DNA from: Pseudonocardiaceae bacterium
GTDB taxonomy: Bacteria; Actinomycetota; Actinomycetes; Mycobacteriales; Pseudonocardiaceae
Direction of reading: 5' to 3'
Assembly (NCBI GenBank): GCA_025937115.1
Contig: JAICSB010000043.1
Span: 1 to 13,193 of the forward strand
DNA: 13,193 bases
This document shows, piece after piece, positions 1 to 5,400 of this stretch. Below the pieces are notes generated by a model. It saw only the letters and a program-made list of their open reading frames with translations, searched no databases and was not told the DNA's origin. How positions within the stretch are numbered: the stretch's first letter is position 1; each line of letters begins with the position of its first letter. The position numbers were made by a program, and so were the translations under genes.

Positions 1-196
1 CCCGCCGGATGCATCCGGCCCGCGGCGACCAAGCCGGTGACGATTCCCACGTTGCGCGCCGACCACGGACTACCGGCCCGTCGGGGCGTGAAGCGTTGTC
101 GGTAAGTGGTCTGGTCCCGGCGCTGCAATGCTCGGCTAACCAGGTACGCCATGCGGCGGCATCAGCGAGGATCAGTTCCGGTAGTTCATCGGCCAT
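1..196 (-). pseudogene. YdeI/OmpD-associated family gene, internally deleted and frameshifted (runs off the left edge)
   Basis: Reading the minus strand from an ATG at 194-196 gives MADELPELILADAAAWRTWL, the usual N-terminus of actinobacterial YdeI-family proteins, ending near position 119. The homology then resumes in another frame: positions 122 to 1 encode RRDQTTYRQRFTPRR followed by SPWSARNVGIVTGLVAAGRM, the later conserved block of the same family. The segment normally between them (roughly 45-50 codons, from memory of the family, with the VWL and GWIDG motifs) is absent, and the two blocks are in different frames. The gene is therefore probably a decayed remnant. The second block could still be translated from an ATG at 150-152, giving a short protein that continues outside the window. 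Function of the family is poorly defined. An assembly error at the junction is the main alternative. Confidence 0.75.
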
Positions 197-230
197 CGTG
201 ATGAGAGCCTCGCAGCCGCGACAGGGCACG

Positions 231-236
231 AGGAGG
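231..236 (+). promoter_or_regulatory. Ribosome binding site deciding the start of the hydroxyacid dehydrogenase
   Basis: AGGAGG lies 6 nt upstream of the ATG at 243. It is the only good Shine-Dalgarno match in this open frame, which otherwise stays open back to position 9, and it rules out the longer upstream start. Confidence 0.8.
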
Positions 237-242
237 ACCGTC

Positions 243-1304
243 ATGTCGAAGGACCCAGCCGTTGAGATCGCCATCGCCACACCGCTGCAGGCTGAGCTCG
301 TCGAGGCCATCCGCGCAGCGCAACCGACCGCCCGGGTGCACTACCAGCCAGACTTGCTTCCACCGGCGAGATACCCCAACGATCACGCGGGCGATCCGAA
401 CTTCCACCGCAGCGCTGCCGGCGAGGAGCAGCTCACCGCGATGCTCGCTGCCGCTGACGTGCACTTCGGCGTTCCGGGCGAGACGCCCGCCGCATTAGCT
501 GGCGTAGTCCGTAGCTGCCCGCGGCTGCGCTGGGTACAGGGCACCGCCGCCGGGGCTGGCGAGCTGTTGCGTCATGCCGAGCTCACCGCCGCGGAGCTAC
601 GCCGGGTGGTGATCACCAAAGCCCGCGGCGTGCATGCGGCACAGCTTGCCGAGTGGGCGATGTTCGGGCTGCTCGCGGTGACCAAGGGACTGCCTCGACT
701 CGCGGCGGACAAGGCCGCCCGCCGCTGGCACCACTATCCGGTCCGCGAGCTGCGCGGCGGCACCCTGCTGATCATCGGGCTGGGCGGGATCGGCCGGGAG
801 GTCGCCCGGCTGGCCCGCGGGCTGGGCATGCGAACGATCGGCGTCCGACGCCACGCGTCGGCCGGCGAACGTGACGATGACGTCGACGAGTTGCGTTCGA
901 CGGCTGAATTACCGGAGCTGGTCGTGCGGGCGGACGCGGTGGTGCTGTGCCTTCCCGGCACTCCCGCGACCGACGGGCTGTTCGACCGGGCGCTGATCGA
1001 GATGCTGCCTTCGCACGCTGCGGTAATCAACGTCGGCCGGGGCACCACGGTGGACGAGGCCGCGCTGGTCGAGGCACTGACCGCCGGGCGGATCGCGGGG
1101 GCCGCGCTGGAAGTGTTCGCCACTGAGCCGCTCCCGGCGGACAGCCCGCTGTGGACCCTGGACAACGTGCTACTCAGCCCGCACACCGCCGCGCTGTCGA
1201 TACACGAGAACGAGCGGATCGTGGAACAGTTCGTCGGTAACCTCAGCCGTTACCTCGACGGTCTCCCCTTGCACAACCTGGTCGATCCCCGCACTTTGTA
1301 CTGA
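243..1304 (+). CDS. D-isomer-specific 2-hydroxyacid dehydrogenase (NAD(P)-binding)
   Basis: This 353-residue cytosolic enzyme belongs to the D-2-hydroxyacid dehydrogenase family, which interconverts 2-oxoacids and D-2-hydroxyacids using NAD(H) or NADP(H). The cofactor domain carries the Rossmann glycine motif GLGGIG at about residues 179-184, followed by a helix and the strand TIGVRR. The catalytic triad is intact: Arg266 in INVGRG, Glu295 in VFATEPLP and His314 in LSPHTAA. The substrate domain is built from the N-terminal and extreme C-terminal parts, as usual. The start at 243 is set by AGGAGG six bases upstream; the frame is open earlier but overlaps the divergent YdeI remnant. Arg202-Arg203 after the second strand of the nucleotide fold might favour NADP, which is inference. 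The substrate cannot be read from the sequence: glyoxylate/hydroxypyruvate, phosphoglycerate-like and other acids are all possible. No pathway partner lies beside it. Confidence 0.9.
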   Translation: MSKDPAVEIAIATPLQAELVEAIRAAQPTARVHYQPDLLPPARYPNDHAGDPNFHRSAAGEEQLTAMLAAADVHFGVPGETPAALAGVVRSCPRLRWVQGTAAGAGELLRHAELTAAELRRVVITKARGVHAAQLAEWAMFGLLAVTKGLPRLAADKAARRWHHYPVRELRGGTLLIIGLGGIGREVARLARGLGMRTIGVRRHASAGERDDDVDELRSTAELPELVVRADAVVLCLPGTPATDGLFDRALIEMLPSHAAVINVGRGTTVDEAALVEALTAGRIAGAALEVFATEPLPADSPLWTLDNVLLSPHTAALSIHENERIVEQFVGNLSRYLDGLPLHNLVDPRTLY

Positions 1305-1365
1305 CGTCGAGGAGACTGGATGGAAGTGGTATCGGCCGAACGGCTGCGAGATGTCTTCGGTCGAC

Positions 1366-1384
1366 GTCAGCATGCTGACTTTTA
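1366..1384 (+). terminator. Short palindrome with T-run, weak terminator candidate
   Basis: GTCAGCATGCTGAC (1366-1379) is a perfect 14-base palindrome followed by TTTTA. It can fold as a 5-bp stem with a CATG loop before a short T run, between the convergent dehydrogenase and MOSC genes. The stem is short for an intrinsic terminator in G+C-rich DNA, so the assignment is tentative. Confidence 0.3.
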
Positions 1385-1403
1385 CGGACAGCCGATGTGG
1401 GCG

Positions 1404-2249
1404 TTAGCGCAACGGTCCGTTGGCTTGAACCTGTTCGACGACCTCGACGCGATCGCCGACGTGCACGGTCGCGCCGGGGGAATCTGGGATGAGGTTGATC
1501 GCGAACCAGATCTTGCCGTCCCACCGCCGATGACGAGCCAGCGTCGCAAGTGGCTCCTTGCCCTTGCGCGCCGTCCCGGGGTCGATCGTGGTGAACACGC
1601 AGCGGTCGCAGGCTTTCACCGCGCGGAAGCTCGCGGCTCCGATCCGCAGCACCCGCCAGCCGTCCTCATCCCAGGCAGGTGCGCCGGCGACGACCAGATT
1701 GGGGCGAAACCGTGTCATCGACACCGGCCCCTCCTCCGGCCGCAGTCCCGCGGCGATGAGATCGTTCAGCGCGGCCAGCGATCCCTCGGTAGCAAGCAAC
1801 ATCGGGTAGCCGTCGGCGAAGGACACTCGATCCTGCTCGCGGCTGTACGCGGCGTTCGGGCGGCGCTGCGCGGGGTCGGTGAGGTACACCAACCGGACCG
1901 GCTTGCCGACCACCTTGCTGAACCAGGCGTGCGCCTCCTCCGATGCGGGCGCGGCTGCCAGCTCACTGGAGAAGACCCGGACATCGGTGACCACAGCCGC
2001 ATCCGGCGTGCTGACCAGCAGCGGGTCGGTGTCCGGCGCCCGCACCAGCAATCCGTCGACGTCGAACTCCGGGGTGACCAGCACCAGCTGCGGGTACTCC
2101 CGGGCCGTCACCACGCGGCCTTCGTCATCGACGAGCATCCACCGCCGATCACCCCCCAGCCCCCACGGCTCGACCACGACGTGGGTCAAGCCGTGGCCAC
2201 GGCAGGACTTGATCGGATACCTGTTGATCCCGGTCAGCGTGAGCCCCAC
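1404..2249 (-). CDS. MOSC domain protein with N-terminal beta-barrel domain (mARC/YcbX-like)
   Basis: The protein (281 residues from the GTG at 2249) has the two-part architecture of YcbX/mARC-like proteins. An N-terminal beta-barrel begins LTGINRYPIKSCRGHGL, with WGLGGDRRWMLVD shortly after. A C-terminal MOSC domain contains MTRFRPNLVV (about 178-187) and the conserved CDRCVFTTID (Cys214, Cys217). In this family a cysteine at this position binds the molybdenum cofactor, and some members reduce N-hydroxylated compounds with an electron-transfer partner. The open frame extends to a TTG at 2285 that has no ribosome binding site; I prefer the GTG at 2249, which has GGGAG upstream and places the family's first strand at the N-terminus. 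No ferredoxin domain is fused and no Moco gene is nearby. It lies 63 nt downstream of the Gly-rich small protein on the same strand and may be cotranscribed with it. Confidence 0.85.
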   Translation of the reverse strand: MGLTLTGINRYPIKSCRGHGLTHVVVEPWGLGGDRRWMLVDDEGRVVTAREYPQLVLVTPEFDVDGLLVRAPDTDPLLVSTPDAAVVTDVRVFSSELAAAPASEEAHAWFSKVVGKPVRLVYLTDPAQRRPNAAYSREQDRVSFADGYPMLLATEGSLAALNDLIAAGLRPEEGPVSMTRFRPNLVVAGAPAWDEDGWRVLRIGAASFRAVKACDRCVFTTIDPGTARKGKEPLATLARHRRWDGKIWFAINLIPDSPGATVHVGDRVEVVEQVQANGPLR

Positions 2250-2312
2250 GGACGCCAGGCTCCCGGTCAGGCAGATCGAGGGCAAGGAGATTCGGACAGC
2301 CTTGCGACGAGA

Positions 2313-2651
2313 TCAGAGATTGGCGCCGAGGCCGCCTATACCGGCTCCCCCTGCACCGCCGGAACCACCGATGCCCCCGTGGCCGCCTTCGCTCTCGGCA
2401 CCATCGCCGTCGCCGCCATGACCACTGTCGCCTTGGCTACCGCCGCCATGACCGCCGGTGCTGACCAGGGACAGGATGGTACGGGCCGGGAGCAGCTCCA
2501 CGTGCTGGCCGTCCATTTCGGCAAAGCTCAGTGTGCCGGGCATAAGATCCTCCTCTAGGGGGCCCAGTGGGCCGGGAAAGAGCGCTTCATCGACGGCAGT
2601 GTCGCTTCGGCTTATCCCCACCGTGGCCTGGAGAAGGCTGTATGACAACAT
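2313..2651 (-). CDS. Small protein with glycine-rich tail, function unknown (candidate exported or modified peptide)
   Basis: The frame encodes 112 residues. Residues 1-36 are variable-looking, residues 37-62 (MPGTLSFAEMDGQHVELLPA, then RTILSL) look like a compact conserved block, and residues 66-110 are a low-complexity tail with about 25 glycines in 45 positions, including GGX triplets near 89-103. There is no cysteine and no hydrophobic signal peptide or membrane segment. I recall QHVELLPART-type sequences in actinomycete hypothetical proteins but cannot verify this. Start choice: GGGAG sits 6 nt before the ATG at 2651; a second ATG at 2543 has GAGGAGGAT 4-6 nt upstream, so a 76-residue form starting MPGTLSF is possible, although that purine run also simply encodes Glu-Glu-Asp. 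The gene is divergent from the SecA2 gene and upstream of MOSC. A leader/core layout would suit a ribosomally made peptide, but no maturation enzyme of a known class is visible. Confidence 0.65.
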   Translation of the reverse strand: MLSYSLLQATVGISRSDTAVDEALFPGPLGPLEEDLMPGTLSFAEMDGQHVELLPARTILSLVSTGGHGGGSQGDSGHGGDGDGAESEGGHGGIGGSGGAGGAGIGGLGANL

Positions 2652-2882
2652 GCGTCGCTCCCTAACTTTGCACACCGTTACCTACTGCTGACTTTTCGGT
2701 TGCTACTTAGTCAGAGGCGAAAGGTGACGGAATTCGGGCGGATACCTACGAGATTCCCGACACCGAGTACGTAGGTGATGGTTGACCCGGCTTGCTCCTG
2801 GCCAAGCCCTCCGGCGGGGCGTCACCCCTGCCTGATGTGGTGTGAGAAACCGACAAGCCGCCGGCATTGGTACGGTGCGGCG
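2652..2882. promoter_or_regulatory. Divergent intergenic region between small Gly-rich protein and SecA2, with two inverted repeats
   Basis: About 230 bp separate the two divergent genes. Two inverted repeats are visible: CTGACT (2688-2693) with AGTCAG (2709-2714), centres 21 bp apart, and ACCTACG (2744-2750) with CGTAGGT (2770-2776), centres 26 bp apart. The first spacing fits a dimeric regulator binding the same DNA face. A TACGGT hexamer (2871-2876) ends 6 nt before the GTG at 2883 and could be the -10 of a leaderless secA2 transcript. No clear -35 was found. All are candidate sites only. Confidence 0.35.
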
Positions 2883-5117
2883 GTGGTGCTTGCTGCGATC
2901 CGGGACGGCATACGACGGTTTCTACAGCGTCCTGGATCGGTGGCCCCGCGCCAATTCCAGCCGGTCGTCGATGGTGCGGGTGCCTGGGAGCAACGGTACC
3001 GGCGGGTCACCGACGCTGAGCTGGCCGAGTCGGTGCGGGCGATGTTCGTTGCGCACGGGCCGGAGCGCTCCCACGATCGGCTGGCCGAATTCTGCGCTGC
3101 GGGTCGGGAAGCGGTCCGGCGGGCACTGGGTCTGCGGTTGTTCGACGAGCAGTTGCTGGGTGTGCTGGGGCTGATGGCCGGTCACGTACTCGACATGGCC
3201 ACAGGGGAGGGCAAAACGCTGTGTGGCGCGATCGCGGCCGCCGGTTTCGCCGCCCAGGGACGTCAGGTGCACGTCCTATCGGTTAATGACTATCTGGCGC
3301 AACGCGACCGTGAGTGGATGCATCCGGTATATGCGCTGTTGGGGGTGTCGGTGGACTGCGTGCAGCAGTCGCATTCATCACGGCGGCGCCGCGAGACGTA
3401 CGCGGCTCAGGTGGTTTACGGCGCAGTCAGCGAGATCGGTTTCGACGTGCTACGCGATCGGTTGGTCACCGATGTCGCGGACCGTGTCGGGCCCGAGCTG
3501 GATGTGGCGATAATCGATGAGATCGACTCGGTCGTCATCGATGAAGCCCGAGTGCCGCTGGTGTTAGCCGGCGCGATACCCGCCGAGGACATCGACCCGA
3601 TCATGATGGACGTAGTACGGACGCTGCGTCCAGACCGGGACTACCAAGTCGATGCCGAGCGGCGCAACGTGGCATTGACCGATCACGGCACGACGGTGGT
3701 GGAAGCCGCATTAGGCGGAATCAACCTGTACACCGCAGCCCACACTGAGACACTCGCGGGAGTCAATGTCGCCCTGCACGCACTGGCGCTGCTGAGCCGG
3801 GACGTGGACTACCTCGTGCGCGACGACGCCGTTGCGCTGATCAACCCATCACGCCGGCGGGTGGCGGCGCTGCAGCGTTGGCCAGATGGAATACAGGCCG
3901 CTGTCGAGGCTAAGGAAGGAGTGCCGCCGAGTCCTACCGGGGAAGTTCTCGACTCGATCACGATCGGCAACCTCGTCCGCCGTTACCAGTTGGTTGCCGG
4001 CATGACCGGCACCGCGGTCGCGGTCGCCGACGAACTGCGGGAATTCCACCAGCTCGAGGTCATGGTCGTGCCGCGGCACGATCCGTGCATCCGCATTGAC
4101 GCACCGGACCGGATCTACACCACCGCGCAACGGCGTCGGCACGCGGCCGTGGCGCGGATTCGTATGGTCCACGCCACCGGACGACCGATTCTGATCGGTA
4201 CCCAAAGCGTGGCAGCCTCCGACGAACTCGCCATCGCTTTGCAAGAAGTGGGTTTGGATCCGGCGGTACTCAACGCACGAAACGACGCTGAGGAAGCCGC
4301 CATCACCGCCCGGGCGGGCGAGATAGGGCGAATCACGGTCTCCACCCAGATGGCTGGCCGAGGAACCGACATTCGGCTGGTGGACACCGGGCGGTTGGGC
4401 GGCCTTTATGTGCTGGGGTACGGACGTCACGACAGCAGCCGGCTCGACGACCAACTCCGCAGTCGGGCCGGACGGCAGGGCGACCCGGGCAGCAGCGAGT
4501 TCTTCACCAGTATCGACGACGAGATCCTCACCCGGCACGGCGTCCTCACTTCGGCCGAAGATCCACGCGCTGCCGCGGCCGTCGATCAAGCCCAACGTAT
4601 CGCCCAAGCGGACAACCTGAAAATCCACCGCACCACTTGGCACTACCATCATCTCATCGATCAGCAACGCGACCGCGTCCTGCATCACCGCGAGCAGATT
4701 CTGCGCACGCGGCTAGCGTCGGACGATCTCGCCCACCGGTGCCCCGATCGATACACCGCTCTGATCGCGGCGCTGGGCCTGGAAAGCGTCGACCAGGCCG
4801 CCCGCCAGATATGGCTTTACCACCTGGATCGGCGGTGGAGCCAACACGTCGCATTTCTCGCCGAACTCCGTGAAGGGATTCACCTACGAGGGCTCGCCAG
4901 AGGGCTCACCGCCCTTTCGCCCTTAGACGAGTTCCATCAAGAAGCGATGCGGGCCATCCGCACTTTCGCTGCTGACGTCGAACGCGACACCCAAGCCACC
5001 TTCAGCACCATGAATCTCGACGACGGTGACTTGGCCACCCCGGCCGAGTCGCCACCTCGACGTTGCTCGTCGCCAATGCCGGTGACGGGGTCCAGCGGGC
5101 CGCGAGCGCCGGCCTGA
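2883..5117 (+). CDS. secA2: Accessory Sec system translocase ATPase, SecA2 type
   Basis: SecA family proteins use ATP to push proteins through SecYEG; SecA2 is the accessory actinobacterial form that exports a small set, often without classical signal peptides. From the GTG at 2883 the protein has 744 residues. Walker A is MATGEGKT (105-112), followed by HVLSVNDYLAQRD; the DEAD-type Walker B is DEIDS (212-216) running into VVIDEARVPLVLAG; MTGTA opens the second motor half; QMAGRGTD lies at 489-496 and RAGRQGDPG at 528-536. A helical scaffold follows (IHRTTWHYHHLIDQQRDRVL). The C-terminal zinc-binding tail of housekeeping SecA is absent, and the length fits SecA2. The last 25 or so residues are a Pro/Ser/Arg-rich tail unlike the rest. 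The frame is open back to a GTG at 2775, but family homology begins at VVLAAIRDGIRRFLQRPGSV. No SecY2 is nearby. The neighbour across the promoter region is the Gly-rich small protein. Confidence 0.88.
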   Translation: MVLAAIRDGIRRFLQRPGSVAPRQFQPVVDGAGAWEQRYRRVTDAELAESVRAMFVAHGPERSHDRLAEFCAAGREAVRRALGLRLFDEQLLGVLGLMAGHVLDMATGEGKTLCGAIAAAGFAAQGRQVHVLSVNDYLAQRDREWMHPVYALLGVSVDCVQQSHSSRRRRETYAAQVVYGAVSEIGFDVLRDRLVTDVADRVGPELDVAIIDEIDSVVIDEARVPLVLAGAIPAEDIDPIMMDVVRTLRPDRDYQVDAERRNVALTDHGTTVVEAALGGINLYTAAHTETLAGVNVALHALALLSRDVDYLVRDDAVALINPSRRRVAALQRWPDGIQAAVEAKEGVPPSPTGEVLDSITIGNLVRRYQLVAGMTGTAVAVADELREFHQLEVMVVPRHDPCIRIDAPDRIYTTAQRRRHAAVARIRMVHATGRPILIGTQSVAASDELAIALQEVGLDPAVLNARNDAEEAAITARAGEIGRITVSTQMAGRGTDIRLVDTGRLGGLYVLGYGRHDSSRLDDQLRSRAGRQGDPGSSEFFTSIDDEILTRHGVLTSAEDPRAAAAVDQAQRIAQADNLKIHRTTWHYHHLIDQQRDRVLHHREQILRTRLASDDLAHRCPDRYTALIAALGLESVDQAARQIWLYHLDRRWSQHVAFLAELREGIHLRGLARGLTALSPLDEFHQEAMRAIRTFAADVERDTQATFSTMNLDDGDLATPAESPPRRCSSPMPVTGSSGPRAPA

Positions 5118-5167
5118 CGGCGGTCGATGTCGCCCCAGGTGTGTAGGTGATGCTGGCGGAGTTGGCC

Positions 5168-5225
5168 GTGAACTCGACAGCACGGACTTTTTCGCCGACA
5201 GAAACGTCGGTGCCGTCGAGTTCAC
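5168..5225. repeat. 20-bp inverted repeat, hairpin between convergent genes (possible bidirectional terminator)
   Basis: GTGAACTCGACAGCACGGAC (5168-5187) is the near-perfect reverse complement of GTCGGTGCCGTCGAGTTCAC (5206-5225), 18 of 20 positions, with 18 bases between. The loop-side TTT and AAA add three more pairs. It lies 50 bases past the secA2 stop and upstream-facing to the asnB stop, so a bidirectional terminator is the simplest reading. The arm length is greater than most terminators, so a small mobile-element relic is an alternative. Confidence 0.5.
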
Positions 5226-5333
5226 GACGCTAGTCGCTTCGGCTCGAAGGATGGGCTGAGCACTTCGAGCGGTTTAGCGGTGAAGGACAAAGCGCCCAGG
5301 TTCAAGCGCCAGTACACACTCGGCGACGCTGGT

Positions 5334-5351
5334 GAGCACCGCGCGGTGCTC
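5334..5351. terminator. Perfect 18-base palindrome downstream of asnB
   Basis: GAGCACCGCGCGGTGCTC is its own reverse complement. As RNA it folds into a 7-bp stem with a GCGC loop about 50 nt after the asnB stop codon. There is no T run, which is common for hairpins ending actinobacterial genes. An operator is the alternative, but no promoter or gene start is next to it. Confidence 0.35.
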
Positions 5352-5400
5352 GGGCATTGCCACCGGACGCAATGGTTGCACGTGTGTGGTAGTGGCAAGG

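Larger units (their letters stand above)
5118..5400. other. Gene-free interval between convergent secA2 and asnB
   Basis: No convincing gene was found in these 283 bases. Plus-strand frames are broken by stops; one frame stays open from 5226 to the end of the interval, but neither it nor the minus-strand frames gave a recognisable domain. The stretch contains a long imperfect inverted repeat (5168-5225) and an 18-base palindrome (5334-5351), described separately. It may contain a decayed gene or element, which I could not identify. Confidence 0.5.

Noticed and set aside
1320..2558. 412-residue plus-strand open frame across the MOSC and small-protein genes
   Set aside because: Beyond its first codons it is antisense to the recognisable MOSC protein and shows Arg/His/Gln-rich shadow composition with no domain.
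3849..4688. 279-residue minus-strand open frame inside secA2
   Set aside because: Antisense to conserved SecA motor motifs; no domain of its own.
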